Positions 1 to 9,038 of a stretch of DNA of 43,154 bases are shown in pieces. A program made the position numbers and the translations under genes. The DNA is from an uncultured Micavibrio sp. (GTDB lineage: Bacteria > Pseudomonadota > Alphaproteobacteria > Micavibrionales > UBA1664): contig CALBME010000181.1 of NCBI GenBank assembly GCA_937896295.1, positions 1-43,154 of the forward strand, in the 5' to 3' direction. The notes beneath the pieces were generated by a model. The model saw only the letters and a program-made list of their open reading frames with translations, did not search any database and had not been told where the DNA came from. The stretch's first letter is position 1. Every line of letters begins with the position of its first letter.

Positions 1-292
1 GCCCATCATCCAGCCCGCGGCAGAAATCCGCATGGGGCAGCCCGCCAACCAGTCGATGCTGGTCAGCGCCCTCGTGGCCGACAATGTGCCGGAAAACGTC
101 TACGCCATCGTGCAGGGCCCGAACGACGCGGTGCTGGCCACCGTCTACAAGACAGGCATTGTCGCCACCAGCAACGAAATCAGCGCCAGGATGGCCGCGG
201 AATTTGAAAAAACCGACGATCCCGAAGCCCGGGCGCAGGCCATTGCACGCGCATTCGGCGGCACGGTGGTTCACCGCGAAAGCCAGAAATAA
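1..292 (+). CDS. C-terminal part of an unrecognised protein (5' end outside window)
   Basis: An open frame enters from the left edge (codons readable from base 2) and ends at a TAA at 290-292, so the first ATG at 32 need not be the true start. About 96 residues are visible. They include a short beta-rich stretch (NVYAIVQGPNDAVLATVYKTG) and an acidic, alanine-rich helical tail ending in HRESQK. I recognise no domain, signal peptide or membrane segment in this piece. The gene ends 20 bases before a strong intrinsic terminator, so it is the last cistron of its transcript. A function should be assigned only when the upstream part is available. Confidence 0.6.
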   Translation, partial: PIIQPAAEIRMGQPANQSMLVSALVADNVPENVYAIVQGPNDAVLATVYKTGIVATSNEISARMAAEFEKTDDPEARAQAIARAFGGTVVHRESQK

Positions 293-312
293 CAAAACAC
301 ATCCAGACAATC

Positions 313-340
313 AAAAGCCCCGCAATTGCGGGGCTTTTTT
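313..340 (+). terminator. Rho-independent terminator after the left-edge gene
   Basis: A perfect inverted repeat AAAAGCCCCGC / GCGGGGCTTTT with an AATT centre is followed by a T-run. It lies 20 bases after the stop of the left-edge gene. The A-run on the left arm means it may also work on the minus strand for petC, whose stop is at 371-373. Confidence 0.9.
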
Positions 341-370
341 AATCTCTTTCAGGATGCCAAAGGGCCCTGA

Positions 371-1360
371 TTAGTGGACGTCTTTCCAGACCTTGCGCTT
401 GGTCGCGTACATCAGGCCGGCAAAGGCAAACATGAACAGCATGACCTTCAGGCCCACCTGTTTGCGTTTTTCCATGTTGGGTTCAGATGCCCAGGTCAGG
501 AAGGCAGTGACGTCGCGCGACATCTGGTCGATGGTGTTCGGCGTGCCGTCTTCATACGTGACGGACCCATCCATCAACGGCTGCGGCATCGCAATCTGAT
601 GACCGGCGAAGTACTTGTTGTAGTGCATGCCCTGCGTCAGCGTGAAGCCGGCAGGCGCCGCCTCGTACCCGGTCAGCAGCGCGTGAACGTAGTTCGAACC
701 ATCGGCCCGGGCGCGCACGATGAGCGACAGATCCGGCGGCAGTGCGCCGCCATTGGCAGCGCGCGCGGCGTTGTCATTGGCAAACGGCGACTTGAAGTGG
801 TCGGACGGGCGGCCCGGACGCTCGAACATGTCGCCGGAATCATCCGGACCGTCCATGACCTGCGTTTCGGCGGCGATCGACTTGATCTCGGCCTCGTTAT
901 AACCAAGGGCCGAGAGGTTGCGGAAATAAATGCGGCTCAGGCCGTGGCAGGACGCGCAGACCTGTTTGTACACCTGGAAACCGCGTTGCAGCTGGTGACG
1001 GTCGAACACACCGAACGGGCCGGACCACGACCATTCTTCCTGGGGAAGGCTGGGGGCGTGGTGACCGCCCTCTTCAGCGGGGGCGGCGCCGTGCGTTTCG
1101 GCCGCGGTCTTGCCGTCGGCCTCCATCGTCTGGGCGTCGCCATCCGTCTTGGTCATGGCATTACCGTCAGCGGCCGGGGCCGGTGCGGCGGGCGTGGCGT
1201 CACTGGCCGCGTCCGTGGCGGCGGCGCCTTCGGTGGCGGTGGCCGCGGGCGCGCTGCCCTCGACCGTGGCCTTGACCGGCGCGGCTTCGGGGGCGGCATG
1301 GGCCGGCGCTGCGATCAGCAGCGCGGCAAAGCTAAGGGTGAGCAGAAATTTTTGCTGCAT
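371..1360 (-). CDS. petC: cytochrome c1 of the bc1 complex (complex III)
   Basis: This is the membrane-anchored c-type haem subunit that passes electrons from the Rieske protein to soluble or membrane cytochrome c. The 329-aa product starts with a signal peptide (about residues 1-22, cut near AHA-A). An Ala/Pro/Asp/Glu-rich segment without predicted fold covers about residues 23-105. The haem domain follows, with CASCH at 135-139 and a likely axial Met in GHQIAMPQP. A C-terminal membrane helix ends in KRKVWKDVH. The low-complexity insert resembles in character the acidic N-terminal region known from Paracoccus cytochrome c1. The start codon overlaps the petB stop (TAATG), so the two are translationally coupled. 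It is the last gene of petABC. Confidence 0.95.
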   Translation of the reverse strand: MQQKFLLTLSFAALLIAAPAHAAPEAAPVKATVEGSAPAATATEGAAATDAASDATPAAPAPAADGNAMTKTDGDAQTMEADGKTAAETHGAAPAEEGGHHAPSLPQEEWSWSGPFGVFDRHQLQRGFQVYKQVCASCHGLSRIYFRNLSALGYNEAEIKSIAAETQVMDGPDDSGDMFERPGRPSDHFKSPFANDNAARAANGGALPPDLSLIVRARADGSNYVHALLTGYEAAPAGFTLTQGMHYNKYFAGHQIAMPQPLMDGSVTYEDGTPNTIDQMSRDVTAFLTWASEPNMEKRKQVGLKVMLFMFAFAGLMYATKRKVWKDVH

Positions 1361-2817
1361 TATTTTTTCTCCGCCAGGACGGCTTCATGAATGCTGTTGG
1401 GCAGGACTGCGACCGGTTCGTTATGCGACAACCACGGCACGATCACCAGCAGGAAGCCGAAGTAATACAGCGTCGCCAGCTGGCCAATGGTGATGAAGGG
1501 CTGCTCGGCCGGTTTGGCGCCGATATAACCCAGCAGGACGGCGGACGCGACGAACGCGATCAGCGCCACGCGGTACCACGGGCGGTAACGGCCCGAACGC
1601 ACCGGATGACGGTCCAGCCACGGCAGGACGGCCAGCAACAGGATCGAACCGAACATGGCCAGCACGCCGCCCAGTTTCGCCTCGATCAGGTGCACGCCCG
1701 CAAAGGGGATCATGCCGATAATGCCTTTCAGCGCCTCGACATCCTTGAAGAATGCCAGCAGCACGGCGGGAATACCGAAGATCACGGCGACCGCGATCAG
1801 GGCCGGGAAGAACGGCTTGGTTTTCTCGCACGGCGTTTTGCGCCAGCAGTAGTTATAGATCAGGACGGCGCCGGCAGCCCCGGCCACGATCAGGTAGATG
1901 GTGAAGTCGAACGTGATCGAACGCAGGATCGCGTAGAACGGCAGGAAGTACCATTCCGGCACGATATGCGCGGGCGTGACCATCGGGTTGAAGGGCACGA
2001 AGTGATCCTGGTGGGTCAGCAGCGTGGGCGCGTAGAAAATCAGGAACGCATACGCGATCAGGAAGATCGACAGGCCGAACATGTCCTTGATCGTGTAGTA
2101 CGGATTGAACGGCAGCGTGTCCTGCGGACCTTTCGGATCGATGCCCGTCGGGTTGTTGGAACCCACCACATGCAGCGCCCAGACGTGCAGGCCGACCACG
2201 GCGCAGATCAGGAACGGCAGCAGATAATGCAGCGCAAAGAAACGGTTCAGCGTCGGGTTGTCGACCGAGAAACCGCCCCACAGCCACGTGACCAGCCCCT
2301 CGCCCACCAGCGGGATGGCCGAGAACAGCGAGGTGATGACGGTAGCGCCCCAGCCGGACATCTGCGACCACGGCAGGGTGTAGCCCATGAAGGCCGTCGC
2401 CATCATCAGAAGGAAGATGATGATGCCGAAAATCCAGAGCAGTTCGCGCGGCTGTTTGTACGAACCGTAATACAGCCCGCGGAAGATATGGATGTAGACG
2501 GCGATGAAGAACATCGATGCGCCGTTCATGTGCAGGTAACGCAGCAGCCAGCCGTAATTGACGTCACGGGTGATGCGTTCGACCGAATTGAACGCCAGCG
2601 CCGCGTTGGGCGTGTAATGCATGGCCAGGATGACGCCTGAAGCGATCATGGTGACGAGCATGACCATGGCAAGGGCGCCGAAATTCCAGAAATAGTTGAA
2701 GTTTTTCGGCGTCGGGAAAACGCCGTATTCCTTCTGGATCATCGTAAAGACGGGAAGACGCGAGTCGACCCATTCGACGAATTTATTTTCAAAAGGTTCG
2801 CGGTTGGCATTGGCCAT
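1360..2817 (-). CDS. petB: cytochrome b of the bc1 complex
   Basis: This is the integral membrane subunit carrying haems bL and bH and the Qo and Qi quinone sites. The 485-aa product shows the N-terminal helices with paired haem-ligand histidines (for example HMNGASMFFIAVYIHIF and HYLLPFLICAVVGLHVWALH), the Qo-site signature PEWY within VPEWYFLPFYAILRS, and further C-terminal helices. It is longer than many bacterial cytochrome b proteins (about 400-430 aa), mainly through extra C-terminal membrane segments ending NSIHEAVLAEKK. It begins five bases after the petA stop and overlaps the petC start by one base, which makes the order Rieske, cytochrome b, cytochrome c1. Confidence 0.96.
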   Translation of the reverse strand: MANANREPFENKFVEWVDSRLPVFTMIQKEYGVFPTPKNFNYFWNFGALAMVMLVTMIASGVILAMHYTPNAALAFNSVERITRDVNYGWLLRYLHMNGASMFFIAVYIHIFRGLYYGSYKQPRELLWIFGIIIFLLMMATAFMGYTLPWSQMSGWGATVITSLFSAIPLVGEGLVTWLWGGFSVDNPTLNRFFALHYLLPFLICAVVGLHVWALHVVGSNNPTGIDPKGPQDTLPFNPYYTIKDMFGLSIFLIAYAFLIFYAPTLLTHQDHFVPFNPMVTPAHIVPEWYFLPFYAILRSITFDFTIYLIVAGAAGAVLIYNYCWRKTPCEKTKPFFPALIAVAVIFGIPAVLLAFFKDVEALKGIIGMIPFAGVHLIEAKLGGVLAMFGSILLLAVLPWLDRHPVRSGRYRPWYRVALIAFVASAVLLGYIGAKPAEQPFITIGQLATLYYFGFLLVIVPWLSHNEPVAVLPNSIHEAVLAEKK

Positions 2818-2822
2818 GGTGG

Positions 2823-3365
2823 TTATCCGATCTTGATGACGGTATCGCTGGTGAAATTATAGGGCGGGACGTGCAGGTTCGTCGGTGCCGGGCCTTTACG
2901 GATACGGCCGGCCGTATCATAGACCGAACCGTGGCACGGGCAGAACCAGCCGCCGAATTCGCCCTTGGGTTCATTGGGCTTGGCGCCCAGCGGCACGCAG
3001 CCCAGATGGGTGCAGATGCCAACGACGACCAGCCATTCTTCCTTGCCGGCCTGAACGCGCTGCGCGTCCGTCTGCGGGTCGCGCAGTTCGGAGACGTTGA
3101 CGTCCTGTGCGGATTTGATTTCCTCCGGCGTGCGGCGGCGCACGAAGACCGGCTTGCCCTGCCACGTCACGACGACGGACTGGCCCGGCTGGATGGAGGA
3201 GATGTTCACTTCCGTCGTGGCCAGCGCCAGCGTGTCGGCGGCGGGGTTCATCGTGTCGATGAAGGACCAGCCAGTGACGCCTGCGCCCACCGCGGCGACA
3301 GCGCCCGTGGTCAGGTACAGGAAATCGCGGCGTGCCGGATTATCGGGAAGGGTATGGTCGGTCAT
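2823..3365 (-). CDS. petA: Rieske iron-sulfur subunit of the bc1 complex
   Basis: This 180-aa [2Fe-2S] protein moves electrons from ubiquinol to cytochrome c1. The N-terminus has a twin-arginine-type motif (ARRDFLYLTTG) followed by one hydrophobic helix that acts as an uncleaved anchor. The two cluster-binding boxes are clear: CTHLGC and CPCHGS, with the Gly/Pro loop (PPYNF) near the C-terminus. Length and order are typical. It is the first gene of petABC. Its promoter must lie in the 169-base gap shared with divergent trmL (3366-3534), where I could not pick out a convincing -35/-10 pair. Confidence 0.96.
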   Translation of the reverse strand: MTDHTLPDNPARRDFLYLTTGAVAAVGAGVTGWSFIDTMNPAADTLALATTEVNISSIQPGQSVVVTWQGKPVFVRRRTPEEIKSAQDVNVSELRDPQTDAQRVQAGKEEWLVVVGICTHLGCVPLGAKPNEPKGEFGGWFCPCHGSVYDTAGRIRKGPAPTNLHVPPYNFTSDTVIKIG

Positions 3366-3534
3366 GGTTTTGAAAGCCTTGATAGAATCTCTAATGCGCT
3401 ATGCTAGCTTGCATAATCGCCGCTGAAAATACCCAAAGATAGCCGCCGCGCAACAGATTTGTGGATCGCCGCGCGCGTTTCCCACCGGACCGGTTGATAA
3501 AATCCGCTGTACAGATGCGCGCGCTTTCGGCTCT

Positions 3535-4014
3535 ATGACCGCCATGGCCGGAAAAGCCCCGATCAGCCTTGCCTTTTACCAGCCTGACATTCCCCAGAAT
3601 GTCGGGGCCGCCATGCGTCTGTGCGCATGCCAGGACGTGCCCATGCATGTGATCGAACCCACCGCCTTCCCGTGGAAAGAGGCGGAATTCCGCCGCTCCG
3701 GCATGGATTACGTGGCGCAGGCCGATGTCCGGCGGCATACATCATGGGACGCCTTTTTCCGGGACCGGCCCGGCCGCCTCGTTCTGGTGGAAACCGACGG
3801 TGCCAGCGAGCTGTGGGATTTCGCCTTCCAGCCCGGCGACGTGCTGATCCTTGGCCGCGAAAGCGCGGGCGTGCCGCAAAGCCTGTATGCGCAGGTCGAC
3901 GCGACGTTACGGATACCGATGAAACCGGGGGTGCGATCGATGAACGTGGTCACAGCCGCCGCTTTTGCCCTGTCCGAAGCCCTGTGCCAGACGAGAAAAC
4001 GAACCGGCACATGA
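3535..4014 (+). CDS. trmL: tRNA (cytidine/uridine-34-2'-O)-methyltransferase, SPOUT family
   Basis: This small (159 aa) knotted SPOUT methyltransferase is expected to methylate the ribose of the wobble base in certain leucine tRNAs with S-adenosylmethionine. Family motifs are visible: the N-terminal FYQPDIPQNVGAAMRLC, the SAM-binding LGRESAGVPQSLY loop, and the C-terminal knot segment RSMNVVTAAAFALSEAL. Length matches the stand-alone TrmL form. ATG at 3535 is taken as the start, but a second ATG at 3544 is also possible. It is divergent from petABC and followed 67 bases later by hemF on the same strand. The SPOUT family is near certain. The exact tRNA target is inferred from length and motifs. 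Confidence 0.9.
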   Translation: MTAMAGKAPISLAFYQPDIPQNVGAAMRLCACQDVPMHVIEPTAFPWKEAEFRRSGMDYVAQADVRRHTSWDAFFRDRPGRLVLVETDGASELWDFAFQPGDVLILGRESAGVPQSLYAQVDATLRIPMKPGVRSMNVVTAAAFALSEALCQTRKRTGT

Positions 4015-4081
4015 CAAAAGTCAAAAACCACCCCTGCTTGGCGCTTGCGCCCTGCCCAACCTTGCCGCATAGCTTCTGACC

Positions 4082-4963
4082 ATGACACAGACTATCACCG
4101 ATTTTGATCTTGAATGCGCCGCCGGTTTCCGGTCCCTGCGCGACCGCATCTGCGCGGCCTTCGAAGCCCTGGAAGACCAACTGGTCAGCGGACCGCACGC
4201 TGACCTGCCACCCGGCCGTTTCGAGCGGAAAACCTGGGTTCGCGAGCATCACGATTCTAGTCAGCAGGCCGATACCGGCGGCGGCGAGATGTCGATCATG
4301 CGCGGCCGCGTTTTCGAGAAAGTGGGGGTCAACATCTCGACCGTTTTTGGTCAGTTTTCACCCAGCTTCCGGGCCCAGATACCGGGCGCGGTGGAATCCG
4401 ACGGGGCCTTCTGGGCTTCCGGCATATCGCTGGTCGCGCATATGCGCTCCCCCCTCGTCCCCGCCGTCCACATGAACACGCGCCGCATCGTGACGTCCAA
4501 GGGCTGGTTTGGCGGTGGCGCCGACCTTACCCCCATGCTGCCGGACCCCGAGAATGCGGCCATTTTCCACGCTGCATTCAAGAAAACCTGCGACGGCCAT
4601 GGCGCTGACTACTACGAACGCTTCAAGAAATGGGCGGATGAATACTTCTTCATCAAGCACCGGAACGAGGCCCGCGGCGCCGGCGGCATCTTTTACGACT
4701 ACATCGACACCGGCGACCAGCGTGCTGACCAGGCGTTTTCCCGCGATGTCGGTGACACCTTCCTCCAGATCTATCCACAGATTGTGGAAAAGACGATGCA
4801 CCTGCCATGGACGGAAGAACAGCGCCAGCAGCAGCTGGTCAAACGCGGCCGCTATGTCGAGTTCAACCTGCTCTATGACCGCGGGACCATTTTTGGCCTG
4901 CAGACCGGTGGCAATGTCGAAGCCATCCTGATGTCACTGCCGCCCGAAGTCCGCTGGCCATAA
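4082..4963 (+). CDS. hemF: oxygen-dependent coproporphyrinogen III oxidase
   Basis: HemF converts coproporphyrinogen III to protoporphyrinogen IX in the cytoplasm using O2, and it feeds haem to the bc1 complex encoded nearby. The 293-aa protein carries the family signatures NISTVFGQF, the GGGADLTPMLP segment, RGAGGIFYDYID, and the C-terminal LLYDRGTIFGLQTGGNVEAI followed by SLPPEVRWP. Length is normal. It starts 67 bases after trmL and ends ahead of the convergent CCA-enzyme gene. The intergenic stretch 4964-5076 contains a GC-rich inverted repeat (CCGCGT 5009-5014 / ACGCGG 5033-5038) without a T-run, and nothing else I can name. Confidence 0.96.
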   Translation: MTQTITDFDLECAAGFRSLRDRICAAFEALEDQLVSGPHADLPPGRFERKTWVREHHDSSQQADTGGGEMSIMRGRVFEKVGVNISTVFGQFSPSFRAQIPGAVESDGAFWASGISLVAHMRSPLVPAVHMNTRRIVTSKGWFGGGADLTPMLPDPENAAIFHAAFKKTCDGHGADYYERFKKWADEYFFIKHRNEARGAGGIFYDYIDTGDQRADQAFSRDVGDTFLQIYPQIVEKTMHLPWTEEQRQQQLVKRGRYVEFNLLYDRGTIFGLQTGGNVEAILMSLPPEVRWP

Positions 4964-5076
4964 ACAGATAACCATAATCAAGAACACTTCGTCGCCGCCT
5001 TGGAGCGTCCGCGTTCGCATGCCGCATGCCTTACGCGGTATGGAAACGGTTTGTGACAGCGACCGAAAAACCGTTG

Positions 5077-6318
5077 TTACATTCCGGTTTTAATCAGCTG
5101 GCGGGCGTAATCGACACACTGTTGCATATCGACAACACCATCACTTTCGAGCCACCACGATTCAACTTTTTTTAGAACATTTCCAAGGTCTTTCCCTTCG
5201 CTCAGATTGAGCATCAGCATCAGCTCGCGCGCGTTCACAGGTAACCTTAAAAGTGGTGCACGAAGAACATTGATACCCGCACCCTCAAGTGCCGCAGGAT
5301 CGGGAATGGAAGACTTGAAAACATTGGATAAAAGCGTGGCAGCGACCACGACGTCACGGCCGTATTTATAGACCGTTTGTTTAACGGTTTCAGCAGGTTT
5401 TAAAATACAGCTGAGAACATCATGCAGGAATTTTTTCTGCCTGTTTGAAAGAACGAAGAATTCTGCACAGACCTGATGCAGAACATCTGCATTTTCCGGC
5501 TTCATGCAGTACATCAGAAGAACAAGATCCAGATGTTCAACTTCCAGTTTCACTGCAACGGATTGGAGAAGACCAAACGCATTTTCAGACCAGTCTTTCT
5601 GCCACAGCCCTTCTAAGATATTACCTTCACGCATCGCGCTAATCGCAGCACCGGCACGCGGCGCCAGTAGCAGTTTCAGAACCTCGTCCGTCACGCGTTC
5701 GCGCGAAAGCGTTTTCAATAATAACCGGTTGTGAACGCAGGCCTGATAGCCTGTAACATCCGCTGCACCCTTTCCGTACCGCGCATGGAACCGGAAAAAC
5801 CGCAAAATGCGTAAGGCATCTTCCTTGATCCGCGTGTCGGCATCCCCGACAAAGCGCACAACCCCGGTCCGCAGGTCCGCCACCCCCTGTCCCGTTGGAT
5901 CGAACACCTGCCCGTCCATATCCATCAGCAGGGTGTTCATGGTGAAGTCGCGGCGCTGGGCATCCTCTTCCCAGGATTCCGTAAAGGCCACAACCGCCCG
6001 CCGGCCATCGGTTTCCACATCCCGGCGCAGCGTGGTGATCTCGAACGCCTGAGGGCCGGGAATGACCGTCACCGTGCCATGGTCGATACCCGTGGGTACG
6101 GCGCGGATGCCCGCATCCTCGAACCGGCGCATGACGTCCTGAGGCAACAGGATCGTGGCGATATCGATATCCAGATAGGCGCGCGCATCCCCCAGCACGG
6201 CGGCCCGGACGCACCCGCCCACCATCATGGCGTTGCCAGTCCCCAGCACATCGAACGTGGTTTTAAGGCCGGGCGAGCTGAATTGCGCCATGGGTAATGT
6301 CAGTACAGGGGTCATCAT
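5077..6318 (-). CDS. cca: CCA tRNA nucleotidyltransferase / poly(A) polymerase family protein
   Basis: The N-terminal half is a class II nucleotidyltransferase head: GGCVRAAVLG, then YLDIDIAT with the metal-binding aspartates, and RRDFTMNTLLMDMDGQVFDP. The RNA-binding neck follows with IKEDALRILRFFRFHARYG. This predicts addition or repair of the 3' CCA end of tRNAs. The C-terminal half (about residues 225-413) has no HD motif and I recognise nothing in it. Base composition changes sharply along the gene: line 6001-6060 is 70% GC by hand count, while 5401-5460 is 35% and 5161-5220 is 38%. The start overlaps the stop of the upstream DUF1285 gene by four bases (ATGA), so the pair is coupled. Confidence 0.88.
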   Translation of the reverse strand: MMTPVLTLPMAQFSSPGLKTTFDVLGTGNAMMVGGCVRAAVLGDARAYLDIDIATILLPQDVMRRFEDAGIRAVPTGIDHGTVTVIPGPQAFEITTLRRDVETDGRRAVVAFTESWEEDAQRRDFTMNTLLMDMDGQVFDPTGQGVADLRTGVVRFVGDADTRIKEDALRILRFFRFHARYGKGAADVTGYQACVHNRLLLKTLSRERVTDEVLKLLLAPRAGAAISAMREGNILEGLWQKDWSENAFGLLQSVAVKLEVEHLDLVLLMYCMKPENADVLHQVCAEFFVLSNRQKKFLHDVLSCILKPAETVKQTVYKYGRDVVVAATLLSNVFKSSIPDPAALEGAGINVLRAPLLRLPVNARELMLMLNLSEGKDLGNVLKKVESWWLESDGVVDMQQCVDYARQLIKTGM

Positions 6319-6806
6319 GCGGCCTCTCCCAGCGGGTGTGGAACCCCGCCGCTTGTCAGGTGTAACAGACCCGCAGCATCGGGCACCCCTTCGCGCAGCG
6401 CCAGATCGATCAGGTCATAATAGACAGATGTATTCAGCCGCGCCTCCACCCCGCCCGGCAACTGGTGATACGGCACCGCGGGGCCGGTACCGCCGCGGGG
6501 CACCCGTAAGGCCAGCGGACAGGTCGCATCGACCGGCGTCTCGCGCCCCAGATTGTCGGTCAGGAAAAGGACATCGCCCTCGCGCCGCCAGGCCACGGCG
6601 ATAAAGGGTGCATCCTCGACCACGATGCGCCCCCGCTCGACCGGGGTGATCAGCCAGTAATCCCCGGCGGCGTCGCGCCTGAGGATCGACGCAAACAGCC
6701 TGACCAGCGGCATGCGCGTCATCGGCACGCCCTGATGGGTCCAGGTGCCGTCAAATCTGATCGCTATGTCGAATTGCTCGATGCCGGAATAGGCAGGCGT
6801 TTCCAT
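6315..6806 (-). CDS. DUF1285 family protein
   Basis: This 163-aa soluble protein matches what I know of the DUF1285 family: an N-terminal DIAIRFDGTWTHQGVPMTR strand pair, LVRLFASILRRDAAGDYWLITPVE, and VEDAPFIAVAW with a following LTDNLGRETPVD segment. No signal peptide or membrane helix is visible. Function is not established. In many alphaproteobacteria it sits immediately upstream of the CCA-adding enzyme gene, as here, where the cistrons overlap by four bases. That linkage suggests a role in RNA or nucleotide metabolism, but this is inference only. Start ATG at 6806. Confidence 0.85.
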   Translation of the reverse strand: METPAYSGIEQFDIAIRFDGTWTHQGVPMTRMPLVRLFASILRRDAAGDYWLITPVERGRIVVEDAPFIAVAWRREGDVLFLTDNLGRETPVDATCPLALRVPRGGTGPAVPYHQLPGGVEARLNTSVYYDLIDLALREGVPDAAGLLHLTSGGVPHPLGEAA

Positions 6807-6830
6807 ACCGCAAAGGGTATCACAGCACGC

Positions 6831-9038
6831 CTACCCCGCCAAAACCTCATGCACGCGCTTGATAAGCTCGGCCGATGTGACGGGCTTTTTGATGACGTCC
6901 CTGATGACCGGCACGGCAGCCAGTTTTTCGCGCGTCTGCGCCTCGGCATAGCCGCTGATCAGGACGAACTTGATATCGGGCGCCAGCGCAACCGCCGCCA
7001 TGGCCAGTTCCGCGCCCGTCATCTCGGGCATGGAATAATCGGTCAGGACCAGATCGAAATGCGAGGGGTTGTCGCGGATCAGGTCCAGAGCCTCGCTCGG
7101 AAGTTTACTGTCGAACACCTCGAACCCGGCACGCTGCAGCATCAGGCATGTGGTCGTGCGCACCTCGTCGTGGTCGTCCACCACCATGATGCGGGCGGAC
7201 GTATCGATGGCGATCGGCTGGACCTCCTCTTCCTCCTCGTCAACGCCGGTACGTTCCACCACCGGGAACAGCAGGGAAAACGTGCTGCCCTCGCCCAGCG
7301 TGCTGTCGACGCTCAAAACCCCGCGATGCGAAACGACGATGCCATGCACCGCCGCAAGGCCGAGACCGGTGCCCTTGTTCACCTCCTTGGTGGTGAAGAA
7401 GGGTTCGAACATATGTTCCATGACATCACGCGCGATGCCGGAACCGGAATCACGCACGCTCAGGCGCGCATAGACCTGACCGGTGACGACATGCCCCACG
7501 GTCATCACCGTCCGCCCCTGCCCGAGAGAGTCGATATAGACGGGCGCGGTGCGGTTGCCGTCCGGGTAATCGTCGACCATCTGCGTCGGCGGCAGGTCCA
7601 GCGCATCGGCCTGCACGCTGTCCAGCGTGATGGTCAGACGTCCGCGCCCTTCCATGGCGTCCTGCGCGTTCACGCACAAATTCATGAGCGCCTGGTTGAT
7701 CTGCGTCGGGTTGGCGCTGATATACGTCGTGGGCCCAGAATCCATCATGTCGATGGAAATACCGGATGGCAGCGACGCGCGCAGCATGGTGATGACTTCG
7801 GCGACCGTCTCGGTCAGGTTCAGGTCGCCCTTGCGCTGGTCGTTGGTACGGGAAAAAGTCAGGATCTGTTCAATCAGGCTTTTGGCGCGGGATGTCGCCA
7901 GAATGATTTTTTCGGCAAAGCCGTGCGTGGACGTGCCTTTCTCCAGATCCTGCGTCAGGAATTCAGCGTAGCCCGCAATGGCGGCCAGAATATTGTTGAA
8001 GTCATGCGCAATACCGCCGGCCAGACGCCCAAGGGAGTCCATTTTCTGTGCCTGGTAATATTGCAGACGCAGGTTTTCAGTTTCCTTTTCGCGCTCGCGC
8101 TTTTCGCGCGTGTCCTGCGCCGTGCCGATGAAACCGCCATCCGGCAGGGCAGTAAGCGAGAGGTATGCGGTAAAGGGCTGGCCCCGCGTATTCACCAGCG
8201 TGCTTTCGCCATGCCAGAACCCCTTGTCCCGCGCGGCCGGCAGGATTTCATCGCGCACCATTTCGCTGCTGCGCGCATCATACAGGCGCGACCATTTCAT
8301 CCCGATGGAATCCTTGCGCCCAAGACCCGAAAGATAATGCAAAAGCGCGAATGCGCGGTTCATGAAAATGATGCGGCCTTCATCGTCCAGAATGACGATA
8401 CCGTCGCGCGAGGTTTCGATGGCAGCCAGCTGGGTATCTTTTTCGACCTGCATCGTCTGCATCGAATTGGACTGGCTGATCAGGATTTTGCCGATCATGA
8501 ACAGCAGCGTAATGGCTGCAAGCCCCATCAGCCCTTCCGCGATCAGGTGGGCCGACTGGGTTGCGCTCAGCTCCGCCCCGCGCTGCGCCATGCGCATGTC
8601 GATACCAAGGAAACGTTCGCGGATTTCGGTCATCGCCGCCACGACGTCACTGCGGTCCGGGCTGTTGAACACGGCCGGGTTGATCCGCGGCAGCATGTCG
8701 TGAATGTCTTTCAGAGCCGCGATGTTTTTGGGATTGGTGGCAATGCGGCGCAGATCGGCCAGACGCCTTTCCACCTCCTCAAACTGTTTTTGTTCCTGCG
8801 CCTGCTGCACGGCGGACGCATCCGTGATTTCCGTCAGCATCAGCGCCTGATAGTCGTTATAGGCCCCTTTCAGGGTCAGATAGACGCTGCTTTTGATACG
8901 GTAGGCGTCGCGTGCCTTCTGTTCTTCGTGCACGACGGCAAAGACCAGAAGAAGGAACCCAAGAATGCAGACAATGCCCGTGACCGACAGGACCCGCGGC
9001 GAGACCCGTTCTTTAATCCGCTGATACAGGTCTTTCAC
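6831..9038 (-). CDS. hybrid sensor histidine kinase with C-terminal receiver
   Basis: I place the start at GTG 9038, giving 735 aa, because it overlaps the TGA of the upstream response regulator as GTGA. A longer frame runs upstream but would overlap that gene far more. Order: membrane helix about 17-36, a helical periplasmic sensor about 40-165, membrane helix about 166-187, a PAS domain about 200-315, a dimerisation domain with phospho-acceptor H345 (GGIAHDFNNI), a HATPase domain (NLCVNAQDAM, DSGSGIA, GTGLGLAAVHG), and a receiver at the end (MVVDDHDEV, LTDYSMPEM). The HisKA segment is CckA-like, but CckA itself is encoded elsewhere in the window. The signal sensed is unknown. Pairing with the adjacent regulator is likely from coupling. 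Confidence 0.9.
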   Translation of the reverse strand: MKDLYQRIKERVSPRVLSVTGIVCILGFLLLVFAVVHEEQKARDAYRIKSSVYLTLKGAYNDYQALMLTEITDASAVQQAQEQKQFEEVERRLADLRRIATNPKNIAALKDIHDMLPRINPAVFNSPDRSDVVAAMTEIRERFLGIDMRMAQRGAELSATQSAHLIAEGLMGLAAITLLFMIGKILISQSNSMQTMQVEKDTQLAAIETSRDGIVILDDEGRIIFMNRAFALLHYLSGLGRKDSIGMKWSRLYDARSSEMVRDEILPAARDKGFWHGESTLVNTRGQPFTAYLSLTALPDGGFIGTAQDTREKREREKETENLRLQYYQAQKMDSLGRLAGGIAHDFNNILAAIAGYAEFLTQDLEKGTSTHGFAEKIILATSRAKSLIEQILTFSRTNDQRKGDLNLTETVAEVITMLRASLPSGISIDMMDSGPTTYISANPTQINQALMNLCVNAQDAMEGRGRLTITLDSVQADALDLPPTQMVDDYPDGNRTAPVYIDSLGQGRTVMTVGHVVTGQVYARLSVRDSGSGIARDVMEHMFEPFFTTKEVNKGTGLGLAAVHGIVVSHRGVLSVDSTLGEGSTFSLLFPVVERTGVDEEEEEVQPIAIDTSARIMVVDDHDEVRTTTCLMLQRAGFEVFDSKLPSEALDLIRDNPSHFDLVLTDYSMPEMTGAELAMAAVALAPDIKFVLISGYAEAQTREKLAAVPVIRDVIKKPVTSAELIKRVHEVLAG

